DNA of 64,000 nucleotides from Xiphophorus maculatus. Its lineage: Eukaryota > Chordata > Actinopteri > Cyprinodontiformes > Poeciliidae. Both the position numbers and the translations under genes were made by a program. The notes beneath the pieces were generated by a model. That model searched no databases, had not been told where the DNA came from, and saw only the letters and a list, made by a program, of their open reading frames with translations. The first letter of the stretch is position 1, and each line of letters opens with the position of its first letter. Location: the NCBI RefSeq assembly GCF_002775205.1, contig NC_036451.1:25601139-25665138 (forward strand), given 5' to 3'. Shown here piece by piece: positions 12,647-24,299 of the stretch.

Positions 12647-15195
12647 AAAGCTATGACATTTTCATGTGATCATTTACATACAGCATCGTTTTCTTTGGCG
12701 TTTTATGGCAACTGAACATAAAACAAAAACATTTCATCTATATTTAAAATACATTCATTTCTGTAAGACATACCCATGTGTCACTTCAGAGTGAGTGGCA
12801 TTCGGACTGATCACTGGAGGCTGAGTCCTGGGAGCTGAGATGGGTGCCACCACGGTTGGGAGAACAGCTGTGGATGTTGTTACAGCGGGGCGGGACTGCA
12901 CAGCACACAGCAGAGAAGGAAGGTGAAACACAGAGTAGCTCGTTATCGGACCGTTTTGTTTCTGTCCTTCTCCGTCTGAGCTGTTGAACTCACCTGGATG
13001 GTCTGATGGATGATGTGCTGCACCGTGGGCTGACCAGGGCTGGCGCTGGCTCCGGTGGCGGGCCGCAGGACCGTTTTGGAGCTGGACATGACAGCTGCTG
13101 CTGCTGCCCCTGCAGGGAGCACAACAGCACGTTTAAACAGAGTGCTGAGGAAAAATATTTGCACCAACAAGATATCTTTATTGCTTTTTTGTCGCACCTA
13201 AATGTTCCAAATATTTTTTTTTTATAAATCAGACAGAAATAGCAAATGCATTTTAATAAAAGGCTGCATTTTGTACTTTCCTAGATCTGAAATGTTTAAG
13301 TGTATTTAAGAAATCCATTGGAAGAACAACAGCCAACCGTCTTAAGGACACAATAAGAACCATACCTCGAGGTAAATGGGATGAGTAGGGCTGAGGAGGG
13401 ACAGTGGGGGTCCTGATGATGTGAATGTTGGCTGGCATTAGGTGGTGCAGGTTGCTGGAGTGACCCTAAAGCAACATGGGAGCAGAACAGAAGAATAATC
13501 AGCCAGATAATTTCAACATCCATAAGAGGCTAATGTACAGAGCCTGTGCACACCTGCTGACCACTGATGGTTGCCACGGGGATGGATGGGGTGGTGGGCA
13601 TGGTGCTCTCTATGGTGACAGTGATGTGACTTGGCACCTTAGGTATGTGAGCCTGGTTGGAAGCGGGAGCCGGGGCGATCAGACGACTTGGAATGGGCGG
13701 CTTATGGACCGCCTGAGGGAAACCAGAGAGTTGGTCAATTTAACAAAACTGGGAGAGTTTCTGAAAAGCAGGACAGATCTGATCTGTTAACATTAAATGA
13801 ATGTTTCCTGTACAATAGTGGGAGAGTTTGTTTTATGCCTGAAGCTAAAAATGGCCTTCTAGGTCTATGTTGGCGATATGGAAAGTGTTTTTGCTATGAA
13901 TATGAATACAAGTACAGGTAACATGGCAGATTACAGCAACCAAAAGATTTTATTTAGGGGTGCACCGATTCCTTAATTTTAGGTGATCGGCCGATACATG
14001 TGAAACTGACAAAACTACCTCTGTTAAGTTTTAAAAATCAGCCACGTTCCCTTTTACTGTCATTAGAGAGCGCCGACTGACAGACCAGGTCACGTCTGCA
14101 ACTTTTTAAACACCTCTGGTGGTAAAACAAACAGTAACCACCAACCGGTGCACCTATAGTTTCACTGGGATTTTATGTGGTAGAGCAACATAAACAAGTG
14201 TGTATTTGCTGACGTAAAAGGAAAAGGTTCTATTATTTAATTACATAAGAAAAAAAAAACAGTGTGTCCTACACTTGCATTCAGTTCTCTTTATCCAGTC
14301 ATCTCAATAGAACTCAGTGCATCCAATTGCCTTTGAAGTGACCCAATATATATAAATAGACCAGTGTGTAATTTAATCCATACAATTTAATATCTGGACA
14401 TCATCCTGAGAATACCACCCACAGAAAAATAAAGCGGTAGCAGCATCATGCTGTAGGAATGCTTTTCAACAACAACTGAAAGGCAGCTGTAGTTGCTGCA
14501 TTTAGAAATCATAGAAAAAGTGAGGCTTCTACACAAACACATTCAAATCAGGTGTAACTCTGCGTTGGTCTACGAGATAAAAATCAGAATACGACAAGAG
14601 TGACATTTGTTTCAAATGTCACTTGTTGTGCAAAAGCCAAACAATAATGCAAAGAAAACCCCACAGTTTCCAATTAAAGCTAAACATCAACAACAAAAGA
14701 AAGCTAACTGGGACAAACAAAAGACGTTCACCTTTATTTGGCCGTCGGTGAGGACTGCAGGCTGGCCCTGTGGGAGGTGGACAGTGGGTGCAGGTAAGGT
14801 GACAGGCGTCCCAGGCTGGATGGAGACGGTCTGGGGGGCAGCTTGCGGCTGCCCATGCATCTGAACCTGTGGGTACGGCCGGACCACCATGGTCTCCTGT
14901 TTGTCATCTCTGAAAGCTAAGGTTGCCCCCCCTCCTGTGGCGGGAGGGTGGTCCTGCTGACCATGGTCGCCTTCACGACTGCTGTCCCCCTCTCCCACTG
15001 CTCCTGTAATGGATTGGATGAACTTGCAATGGATTTACTGAACTTAAGCTAAGCATACTGTGATGATGATGATGATGAGTTACCTGGAGGGTTGGATGGC
15101 TGGTTGACAGGCACCAGGTTTGCAGGAGCAGGGATCTGAGCGGCACCGCCGCTAACCGCAGGCAGCCCGTGTCGGGGGAATTGTTGAGAGCTCAT
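4834..15195 (-). CDS. sap130: Sin3A-associated protein 130 (Sap130), complete, 20 coding exons
   Basis: Nuclear corepressor subunit of the Sin3A/HDAC complex (family knowledge). Coding exons, 5' to 3': 15084-15195, 14732-15003, 13554-13712, 13366-13465, 12994-13109, 12774-12895, 12062-12209, 11886-11976, 11677-11781, 11408-11549, 10997-11112, 10197-10484, 9525-9699, 9324-9422, 8892-9244, 8564-8809, 7114-7239, 6755-6858, 6425-6538, 4834-4992. All junctions are GT-AG and all phases match. The sum is 3147 nt, or 1048 codons plus TGA, about the human length. The start is MSSQQFPRHG. The middle is Ser/Thr/Pro-rich, with near-decapeptide repeats (GIQPAPIG type, about residues 530-580) and a short poly-Q (580-585). 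IKQE at 787-790 fits a SUMO consensus and PRKKPRK at 832-838 is a likely nuclear signal. The conserved C-terminal region (882-1048) begins DEEGVRYVPVRPRPP and ends KLKRKERA; in mammals this part contacts Sin3A. The a/b teleost paralogue is not resolved. Confidence 0.96.
9324..9422 (-). other. sap130: sap130 in-frame cassette exon (33 codons)
   Basis: This 99-nt exon has good splice sites: an acceptor ending TTTTCCAG and a donor GTGAGC. It encodes a segment beginning CVRKTLIPTQ and ending SPRPAG. The flanking exons (ending ATEG and starting VKPKAEV) also join in frame without it. As I recall, the matching segment (VRKTLIPPQ...SPRPAG) is present in only some human SAP130 isoforms. The exon itself is well supported; alternative use is inferred. 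Confidence 0.8.
9735..9970. repeat. Degenerate ATAG/GAGA-rich simple repeat in a sap130 intron
   Basis: Irregular short units such as ATATAGAGAGAC and ATAGATAT repeat over about 230 bp between exons ending at 9699 and starting at 10197. Confidence 0.7.
12552..12649. repeat. (AAAG)n microsatellite in a sap130 intron
   Basis: An almost perfect AAAG tetranucleotide run of about 24 units, purine-only on the plus strand, in the intron between 12209 and 12774. Confidence 0.97.
13955..14500. mobile_element. Decayed DNA-transposon remnants in a sap130 intron
   Basis: A teleost repeat start (GGGGTGCACCGATTCC) lies at 13959. Further on, 14400-14475 contains CACCCACAG and GGTAGCAGCATCATGCTGT, typical of Tc1-family transposase DNA (the GGSIMLWG region). 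Stops break every frame, so this is a fossil. Confidence 0.5.
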
Positions 15196-15706
15196 CCGAC
15201 CTTCTTCTGACCTAAAAAACCCCAAACAAACAAATAAACAAGTTTAGAACCACACACTGTTTAACAAATGTCAAATTGAAAGTAAAAATGCAATATTAAA
15301 ACATGTAGGTAGCCAATACTAAGTAAAAGCCCTCGAGTTTAACTGAGCGGGACAGAGAGCAGGCTAATGTACAGGTTCAGGGCACAATCAGTAGCATCTG
15401 GTGAAGCCGAGGAGGTAACAGCCACTCGGTGACGTTAAGTGTTAGAAGCACAGCAATGCTTTCAAAAACATATGAAAAAACAGGCAGCTTCTCGTCTCCT
15501 TGTTTGGTATTAAATGGTGAATATCATATGACAACACTCGTCGCTAGTCACACAAGTGCCACCCAATAGTAAGTTGTTTTGATGACACAGTCGCAGTCTT
15601 TAGGTTCTGCCTGCACAAAAACACCTAAGCGCGACCCATCTTAAGCTAAATAATCGTCTCTGCGGTCAACAGTCTTGGTTCCGTAGCCTTAAAAGTAAAA
15701 CGCTAC

Positions 15707-16030
15707 CTTGTTAGCTAGCTGCTGTTGCTAGCAGCAAGCTAACGTTCCAGACGACAACTAAAAGCTGGCTGCTTTTCAGTCTAAAGTATTAACTTTCCAA
15801 AGAGCCGAAAGGCGCAATTTCTACGAGCTAACCAAGCGGCAGTGTTTCTGAATGTGTGCTGACATTACCGTAACCGCTAAAGAACTAGGCAATGGTCGTT
15901 TTGAGGATTACAATTTTTCCATTCGTCTTTTCTTTTTTTCCCCCTAACATGTAAGCCGGAAGAACGCATAGGAACGACTTAGCTCTTTCCGCCAATCAGA
16001 GAGAGCCCTTCGACTTAATGGGCCAATCAG
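15707..16030 (-). promoter_or_regulatory. sap130: sap130 promoter and probable 5' non-coding exon
   Basis: The first coding exon begins at a splice acceptor near 15211, so a 5' untranslated exon must lie upstream. A donor reading CAAG|GTAGCG on the minus strand ends at 15707, which suggests an exon from about 15.9 kb to 15707. Just upstream are an ETS-type CCGGAAG (15956-15962) and two CCAAT boxes (15992-15996 and 16023-16027). No TATA box is seen, which fits a housekeeping promoter. The transcription start is not determined. Confidence 0.5.
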
Positions 16031-16961
16031 AACTTCAGAATTACTATACCTTAGCAAAAGCCGTTGGCTAGCTGCGAGCAAAAAATGTTACGCTTAAACA
16101 GCGTGGTCACGTGGTCTGTGGAAACTGCACCTTCTATTTATTATTCAAAAGATGACGTTAACATAAAGTCGGTGAATTATTGGTTAAACACTGAAGAATT
16201 GTTTTACCAAAAAGTTTCTAAATTCTAAACAGATGAGAAAATGGATTGTTAGTGGCGTGATGTCCTTATAGACCACAGAATGATAACGTAAAATTAAATT
16301 AAACTCATAAAAAATGATAATTTGTTATGCTTAGTTTACTTAATTTCCTGGAACTTCAGTTCTTATAATGGTGGCTGATCTGTTTTTCTGAAAGAAAACA
16401 TTTTTTTATGGATTCTTACACTGCTCTTCCAATCTAAATCGTATTAATCTGGTCAGAGCATGTGCAGTTGTCAAACGCATCATAAAGTCATATTCTATCC
16501 AATCCCTGTGCGCTTGCCTGAGCCAATAGCCAATGGGAAGCACTAACTCATAAATATTGATGAACACTTTCTATTTAACCCGCCAAAAGAGAATCTTAGA
16601 GTTTGGTACAGTAGAAAGCGCAATAACACATTTTACCCTTAGAGGGCAGCAGAGATTCGTAAAACTGTACAAGTTTTTATTCAGAGTTAAACCTCCGACA
16701 GTTCAAGTGTGGTTCATGGGAGAAAACGTGCAAGAAGTATTTTAGAGGACGTTATATTAATTTGTCAATATTGTACAATTTATGGTGCGTTACCTCTGAA
16801 AGGTCTCAACAACAACGGGATAGATTTCACTATGAATTTTTGTCATAGTCTTTATCGTCTTAAGAAATTATTTCCCTAGAGCAGGGGTGTCAAACTCAAT
16901 TTCACCAAGGGCCACTTCAGCATATTGGCCACCCTCAACGGGCCACATTGACGGTATAAAT

Positions 16962-17171
16962 CAGGAATGCCCAAGTGCAGCCCTCCAGACTGCAACTTTT
17001 AGATGCGTCCCTGCTAAAACATACCCCAGACAAAAAGTTGACTTCCCTCATTAGCAGCAACTCAGTTCTGTAGAGGCCTATGAATGAGTCAATGATCCAG
17101 GTGTGTTAGAGAAGGAAGGCATCTAAAGTTGCAGACTGATAGGTCTGGAAAACTAGACTTGGGCAACCCTA
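16962..17171. mobile_element. Nested MITE inside the hAT element, 210 bp
   Basis: Imperfect inverted ends around GCCCAAG, with near-matching 8-bp flanks GTATAAAT (16954-16961) and GCATAAAT (17172-17179). It inserted after the larger hAT element, so it gives a relative age. Confidence 0.7.
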
Positions 17172-17776
17172 GCATAAATGTATTAAAATACAATGTTAAA
17201 AATAAATTAAACAACACCTCACATTGTTAAATAACTGATTTTATGTATTCAAGTTTTAAATATTACATTTGAGTTTGCATGGACGTAAAATTACTGCTCA
17301 GTTTAAAAATTACAATATTTTTTAAACTGAGCAGTTTAAAAATGTGCTCAGCTAAACTTCGCTCTTTAGCTCGTTAGCTTGTCGATGTTTCAGTTTTATT
17401 CACTGGAAAAATTAATCTTTGTCTGCGTTAAAGATAAGCAGACAAAGAATAAAAACAAGTTTTGATATTAACTCTCAACTTCATTCACAAAACTTTTTCG
17501 TTATTTATTACACAACGAACATGTATTTCACATAAGAACAAAACAATGAGGTGATGTTTCCTGTCCTTGAACACAAAGCTGATCCTCTTCACCTTGTCAC
17601 CAACTCACACATCCTCACTGTGTTCTGTAAATAAACAAAACACAAGCAAAATCAATAAACTATATGCATATTCCAGTATACTGAGTTTTGGTTTTACATT
17701 CATTCTATTTAAATTTAGTTTGTTCGTGCTCACCAATGTTTTCCCCTGGTCAGTTCGTCCATGTCCGGTTTTAGTT

Positions 17777-17930
17777 CTATTCTGTGGAAATCCTCAAAAT
17801 GGCGTGTAGGTTTTCGTCAGTAATGCGCGATCTGGTCTTGGTCTTGTTTAAATTCATTATTGAAAACATCTGTTCGCTCAGATAGGTGCTTCCAAACATG
17901 GACAAAAAACACGAGCTGCATGGAGTCGAA
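17777..17930 (-). pseudogene. hAT transposase C-terminal remnant
   Basis: The minus strand reads FGSTYLSEQMFSIMNLNKTK followed by RSRITDENLHAILRIST and a stop at 17777-17779. This is the hAT dimerisation-domain signature seen in domesticated relatives (ZBED and GTF2IRD2 types). Only this end is left and there is no start or catalytic region, so it is treated as a broken transposase. Confidence 0.78.
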
Positions 17931-19301
17931 GCTGTGGCATCAAATCAGGGGCAGGAGACGGTAAAAGTCCAAGATTGAAACATCACTGAACTTCGCTCTT
18001 TAGCTTGTTAGCTTGTCGATGCTTCAGTTTTATTCGCTGGGAAAATTAATAATCAGCTTGAGGTGGCTCTGCTGCACTCTAGTGGCGAGAAGCCGTAATG
18101 TTGGCTGGTAACAATCGGAAGGCATTATGGGAGATGTAGTTTGTAGTCAATTCGTGCTCAAAACTTATTTGAAGTCAATCAATGGGGCTGTAAAACGGTG
18201 GTGGGGGGGAGAGGGCCACATAAAATGACGTAGCGGGCCACATGTGGCCCGCTACGTCATTTTACGTCATGGAGGGCTGGAGTTTGACACATGTGCCCTA
18301 GAGGATGGGGTGTAAATACCACCGTTTTATTCACATTACACAAACACTTTCGCTTAAAAGGAAATAAGAGAAATTAAATCTGAAGAAAATGGATGTGTGC
18401 ATGATACTCAATGATTCTGAACAGTGAATTCTACCTCAGTCGTAGTGCTACTTCCTGTTAGGACTTACACCATTATATTTGATTTGCTATGACAAAAGGT
18501 TAAACTTGGAGAACTAAAGGTGCATCTTTATTTGACGTAAAAATCCAGAGCACCTTGGATGTATTTCTTCCCTTCTTAAAAATACATTAACGGTAATGTC
18601 TGTATCCTGCATGACATAACATCCAAGATTATGTCTAGAAAAGGAGTTTATGTATTGGACTCTTCCAGCTTTGACAAACTGTGTCCAATGTAAAAATGTA
18701 TCACATGTCCTCTAATTATCAACACAAGTTCCCCTCCATAATAACAGTAACTGCATGAACACTACTCGTAGCTCGTAGCCTCTGAAGACTTGTCAGGCAG
18801 GTCATCGTGTAAGTACACCTGGGCCATAAAAGGTTATATAAACCAACCCTGCATGCTGAGGCCTGCCAAATAAATTCCTGAGCCTCGCGCACGCACTAGC
18901 TGACCTGTTGGTATGTTGCTTTAACTCTGGAGCCTGTGAAACCCTCACGACAGTCATTCTTTGGATTTTATTGCCAGCTAGTTAAGAAAATGATGAGGGC
19001 TGGCATGAGCGTCAGATTCCGCGCATGCCGTGAACACCGAGAGGTGAGGAGTGAATGTGCGCAAGAACAAAGAGAACGCATTGCTTTCGGGTCTCGAGAG
19101 GATTTCTGAGCTGCACACTCATGTTGTGGTTGAAGTCTTTATCTGTGGCTCTAACGGTTTCTTCTCACCGCAAAAAGCTAAATTGCCAAGTATTTTTGGT
19201 CTAGTTTCTATGTGTAAATATCTTAGTACACTTGAAATAATAAGAAAAGACGTAGCTTACAAGTAACTCTTCAGCACAATGAGCTTCTTAGAAGTCAATA
19301 G

Positions 19302-19673
19302 TTGGTAACACTTTATTTGAAGGGGTGTGCGTCAGACTGACAAGACACTGTCATAAATATGACATAACACCTGTTATGAACATGAAGGAGTCTTTATGAA
19401 TGTGTATGACTGTTGTCATGAAGTGCCATTCGGTAAATAATGACACTATTCATGCAAAGTTGCTTTAAAAGTCCATTAAAAGCGCCAACTCTGCATTTTG
19501 GTGCAGAGTTGGCGCACCAGTTGAAAACTGAGGCTTTTAAGTGTATATATTTACCAAACAATGCAAAGTTGGCACTTTTAACACCTTCATGTTCATAACA
19601 GGTGTTATGTCATGTTTTTATGACTGTGTCTCTTCAGTCTTATGCACAACCCGTCAAATAAAGTGCTACCCAA
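19302..19673. mobile_element. Inverted-repeat element with GGTAACACTTTATTTGA ends
   Basis: The left end (TTGGTAACACTTTATTTGA) mirrors the right end near 19650-19673. Long internal arms also mirror each other (TAACACCTGTTATGAACATG). The centre holds a 14-bp stem (19482-19495 with 19502-19515). No coding content; superfamily not assigned. Confidence 0.7.
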
Positions 19674-19829
19674 TAATTCCTTAATATTAATGGAAATGTA
19701 CTAGCTCCTCTATGAACCAGTGCTTTTAAAATAGGAAAAATGTCCTGTTGGAAGTGAAATAATCCACCAATGAAACTAATACTAGAGCACAGAATGAAAA
19801 TAGTCAAGATGGGAGGCGACGAGGCCATC

Positions 19830-20052
19830 AGTGTCATCTGTCAGTGAAACTTGACGTTGAAATGACAAAAGATGGAACCAAGAGGGAGGAGATAAATAAA
19901 AGAAGAAGAAGATCAGCAAGAAGTGGCCCTAGGACTGAGCCCTGGGGAACACCAGAAGTGACAGGAGAAGAGTGGGAACAGAAAGTTTTCGACTGAATGA
20001 ACTGAGTATTCAGTTTTGTCTGAGGCAGAGCTGTTTTTGTTTTTCCTTTCAC
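19830..20052 (-). mobile_element. LINE reverse-transcriptase fragment
   Basis: The minus strand reads SSPVTSGVPQGSVLGPLL, a classic non-LTR retrotransposon RT motif. The similarity fades on both sides. A dead fragment. Confidence 0.6.
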
Positions 20053-20059
20053 TAGTGAT

Positions 20060-22130
20060 CTCTAACAACCCTCCCTGAGGCCTTCACAGGACAGCTGGAT
20101 CTCATACTAACACTGAATTACACACAGACAGGCATAGTTTAACAACTACTGCGATAAGGTCAGGTTTGATGGTAATTTGTTGCAACTGGATTTAATTCAG
20201 AGGCACAAAACTAAAGAGGGCAGAATTAAAACCTTTCAGATTCTCATTTGCGCTTTTCATCCTGTTTCCTTCCACTTCACAGTCACGCACAACTTTGCGT
20301 TGGATTCTCACATTGAATCCAAGAGTCAACGTTTTTAGAGGAGAAAAAAAAAGTGATAAAATGTCAAAGTTCAAGGTGGGATGACTACAGTACATCTACT
20401 ATGTGCTAATCATACAGCCTGGAGGTGCTAGTCTGCGTTTCTCCAGACACCGATGCGTTGATTCATTCTGCGCTCCAGATGATTCCCTGGGAACCACAGA
20501 TCACAGGCTGCGATTCTTCAGTGACAGCTGAACTCTGCTCCAGGTTTACATTGTGTGAGTGACTTCATAAACAGAGGAACAGTAGAGATGAGGAATCACT
20601 TTAAAACCTCAAAATGAAGAGTGAAGGAAGTTATTGTGGGGAAACAGGAGAGGATTTAAAAAATAAATAAAGCAGTTATAGACAGGAAAAAAAGTTAACC
20701 ACACTTCTGTAATTAGATTTTGGTTTAGTTTGAATTGCCCTACTAAGGGCAACTCTTTATCAGGGAGAAGAACCAACATCACCGATGAGAAGATGGAGAA
20801 ATCTACATACTAGCTGATCCTGAAAGTTTTGGACGAAACTTCAGATCCAAGAAGGAAAATGAAATCCTGCTGCCTGGAATATTTTGGCTGAGATCACAGC
20901 AGATTTATGTGGTAGAATGGCCCAGTCAAAGTCTAGACATGCATTCATTTGAGCGTATGTGGCATAATTGATAACCATATGATTTAACTGAAATGGCAAA
21001 ATGTTAAATCTCTGCAAATTGGAAGAAACGTACACTAAAAAAAAAAACAAAAAAAAAACTTGGAGCAAAAATTGTGTGAAGGCAGTTTAATAGTAACAAA
21101 AACAGCAACAACAAAGACCCAGTTGGGCTCAGTGTAAGTGCATGTGAAACCTTTCAACATTTTATTATAAATGTTTCAATCAAAACCGTGTATTATTTCA
21201 CTTTCACTTCCCAATTATGTCTTAAGCCGTGTTGGGCTTACACATACTGTATATTTGCGGTTTGTGGCTTGTTGCTATGGTGACCGACTGAGAAACGAGA
21301 TGCAAACACATGAATGATGCAAACTCCAAATCACACATACAAAAAAAAAATTATAGTCTGTTTTATTGTAATTACAATGAAAATAGAAGCAAAAATATAC
21401 ACTCATCAAAACAAATGAATTAAAAAAATGCTGGGCGAGAGGTAGGATGCATCTGGGTCTGGTCAGTTACCAGTTATCAAACCATCCCAACATGCGTGTA
21501 TTTTGAATAGGAGTGAATAACGAAGAAAACACAAAGAAACACCAAAAAACAACAACAAACAAAAAAAAACAAGACACCAGGCCAGACAGCAATAAACAGT
21601 TTCTACATCCTCCTGATGAATCATAAACTTTGGTTCCAACTCTGCAGCATTGACCACACCCCATACAAGAGGGATCCTCTTCCTGGTAAACCACCAGTCG
21701 CGCAACTCAAGCAAAAAGTAAGAAACTGCTGCGAGTAGTAACCTTTTTATGAGATATTTTCATTTTCCTCTCACCATACTAAAATTAGAACAGATCCCTG
21801 ACTTATGTGGAAAAGCTCGGGGGGTGTGGAACATTCCAAGACTGCTGCAGGCAGGAAGTTTTGGAATCTCCAAGGATATCAAGGCAAAACAAAGTGCCGC
21901 AGTTATTTTTCCAAATATTTCCTCTTTTTTTTGCAGAAAGTTTGCTCAATAGCTTCGTAAAGTTGTCAGATCATTTGTTAACCAACTGTTCCCTGAATTT
22001 GCCCCAGACAAATACATCTAGTATGACATAAACAGGGCATTATTAACGTGAATCTGAAAAAAATTAAATAAATGTGGAGAAAATGGGAGGACATTACAGG
22101 TGCACTATTTAACTTTAAGAAAAAATATGT
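20060..22130. other. Intergenic, no gene recognised
   Basis: AT-rich DNA with poly-A and poly-T runs. Only short open frames are present, none with a recognisable domain or flanking splice sites. Confidence 0.6.
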
Positions 22131-22139
22131 TTTTCACAA

Positions 22140-22605
22140 ATTTATTGATGCTGTCACTATGCCACGACAGATGCAAAAGATAATCTGTGATGATTTTCTT
22201 AAAAAAAGGAAAAAGAAATCAACTAGAAGCCTAACAGAAGCAACCAGTCAGAGCCAGGAGGCGTGTCTTAGCATTGTCAATCACCCTCCAAATATGTCAC
22301 TGCTCATACCCCCAATTCCCTCCTCCCTTTTGCTCTCGCCTACACTGCAGTTAGCACAGCCTGTCATGAATGCTAAGGCAGATAAACGGTAAACTGAAAT
22401 CCGTTACCATGTCAAACCTGAGAAGAAGGAAAAGTGGTTGGAAAAATGTCAAATCAGACAATTTTTAGTTACATTTTGCCATGAGCACATTTGACAGCCA
22501 GTACACAAGACTGATTGACAGCACTAAACTAAGACCCTCCTCCTGGCTTTGACTGGTTGCAGGGAATAGGTGGAGGAGATTGATCTTTTCACAGATTATG
22601 TGAAA
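22140..22605. mobile_element. Inverted-repeat element, copy A
   Basis: Inner arms AACCAGTCAGAGCCAGGAGG (22239) and CCTCCTCCTGGCTTTGACTG (22535) oppose each other. Both continue outward into AGATAATCTGTGA-type sequence and its inverse. A related copy lies at 51757-52250. Non-coding; superfamily not assigned. Confidence 0.6.
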
Positions 22606-22607
22606 AG

Positions 22608-22608
<1 letters not shown>

Positions 22609-22657
<49 letters not shown>
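22609..22657. repeat. (TA)n microsatellite
   Basis: A pure TA run abutting the left end of the second Tc1-type element. Confidence 0.95.
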
Positions 22658-22660
<3 letters not shown>

Positions 22661-23040
22661 TACAGACCAAAAGTTTGGACACACCTTCTAATTCAATGGG
22701 TTTTCTTTATTTTCATGACTATTTATAAGGCAAGAAATCCCACTTATTAACCTGACAGGGCAGGTTGACCTATGAAGTGAAAACCATTTCAGGTGACGAC
22801 CTCTTGAAGCTCATCAAGAAAATGCAGAGTGTGTGCAAAGCAGTAATCACAGCAAAAGGTTGCTACTTTGAAGAAACTAGAATATAAGGGCTATTTTCAG
22901 TTGTTTTACACTTTTTTATTTAGTGCATATTTCCACATGTGTTATTCATAGTTTTGATGCCTTCAGTGTGAATCTACAATGTCAATAGTCATGAAAATAA
23001 AGGAAACTCATTGAATTAAAAGGTGTGTCCAAACTTTTGG

Positions 23041-23042
<2 letters not shown>
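22658..23042. mobile_element. Tc1/mariner deletion derivative, copy 2 (about 385 bp)
   Basis: Nearly identical to 1995-2386 but inverted. Its left end is complete (CAGTACAGACC...). Its right end stops at CTTTTGGTC, so the last several bases are lost into a (TA)n run. The plus strand reads KMQSVCKAVITAKGCYFEET and then a stop, a transposase tail remnant. Confidence 0.88.

Positions 23043-23106
<64 letters not shown>
23043..23106. repeat. (TA)n microsatellite
   Basis: A TA run that has replaced the terminal bases of the preceding Tc1-type element. Confidence 0.95.
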
Positions 23107-23109
<3 letters not shown>

Positions 23110-23939
23110 ATATTGTATGTTATATATATATAAAATTCAGGGGAAAAAAAGTCGACATCTGTTCCTGATCTACTCGCCGAATGTTGAGGTCAGGTGAGAA
23201 CCACTCACACTTGCCAGGGGTCAGAGTGATGAAATAATGATGATGAATGCATTTAGCCCCCACAGCGATCCCAGCACCCCAAGCAAGAATCCAGATGTGT
23301 GTGGAATGTATACATGTCCGTTGATTTCATTTCATCCCTGCCTGGATGACGACGAGATTCCTTCAGGAATCAATCTCCCTTTATCGAAGTGGTTCAGACA
23401 TGGCTGTTTCTGGAGTCACACACACACACACTCCCCAACACCCCCATCCACTCCTCAAGTCACTCCACGCAGTTTGGCGGAGGGTACTGACATAAGAGGA
23501 CGGACAGAATATATCCGAAACGTGATCCGCGCCAACAGACGGGACCAAAAATAAGGGTAAATCACAGACAGCGTGGTGCCACATGTGTCCCAACCGAAAA
23601 TGGAATTCAACAGATGGAGATTTACTATTGAAGCCCTTTTTTTTTTCCTCAGCTGAGAAAAGTGGCACTTGGCTACAAAAAAAAAGAAGAACAAAAAAAA
23701 GGCGCCCGCAGGAGAATGTTCGGCATCCGTGGAATGTCACTTCAAGCTCACTTGGGGAACAAGGAAGGCCAAAATATTTACACAGAGTCAAAGTCTACAG
23801 AGAACATTTCAGAAGGAAAACGTTCGTGGAAATGTACTAGAACGGCCAAATGTGTAGCTGTATAGCGATGGTGAGATGGTGGGTTCCTAAAGATTGCACT
23901 CAATTGCATCACATGGAAAGGGATGATGTGTTAAGTTGT

Positions 23940-24290
23940 GTCAGGTTTATTTGTGTAGCACATTTCAGCGACAAGGCAGTTCAAAGTAATTTCTGCCATA
24001 AAAACACAGCAACCAATCATGAAACAAGCAACAAACAGGACATCTTTTCAAATGCCATCAAGCAAACATATCGATCAATGTTCCAGTTGTTAATCAGCGG
24101 CAACTCTAAGCAGATGAGTTCTAAAGCCTTGATTTAAAGGAAGTCTGTGTTTCGACTCTTTTGCAGTTTTCTGGAAGTTTGTTCCAGATTTATGGAGCGT
24201 GCAAATCTGAGCGCTGCTTCTCCGTGTTTGGTTTTGGTTCTGGGGATGCAGAGTAGACCCAGTAAATAAAGCTCCATCCAAGTAGTTTAA
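23940..24290. repeat. Dispersed teleost repeat
   Basis: Starts GTTTATTTGTGTAGCACATT and is followed by CAGCGACAAGGCAGTTCAAAG. The same module occurs at 41885-41945 in the same orientation. The 24170-24250 part (CTGGAAGTTTGTTCCAGATT) is also a pattern I associate with this family. Non-coding; class not assigned. Confidence 0.5.
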
Positions 24291-24299
24291 AAATGTTTT

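Larger units (their letters stand above)
16882..18295. mobile_element. hAT-superfamily element, 1.41 kb, with perfect 8-bp target duplication
   Basis: The ends CAGGGGTGTCAAACTC and GAGTTTGACACATGTG are flanked by identical CCCTAGAG copies (16874-16881 and 18296-18303). The interior holds a nested MITE (16962-17171), a decayed transposase end (17777-17930), two 63-bp direct repeats (17354-17416 and 17988-18050, about five mismatches) and a 44-bp palindrome (18221-18264). It is too short and broken to be autonomous. Confidence 0.88.

Noticed and set aside
23381..23791. 136-codon minus-strand frame
   Set aside because: Built over poly-A and CA-rich DNA; no domain, and several frames overlap it.
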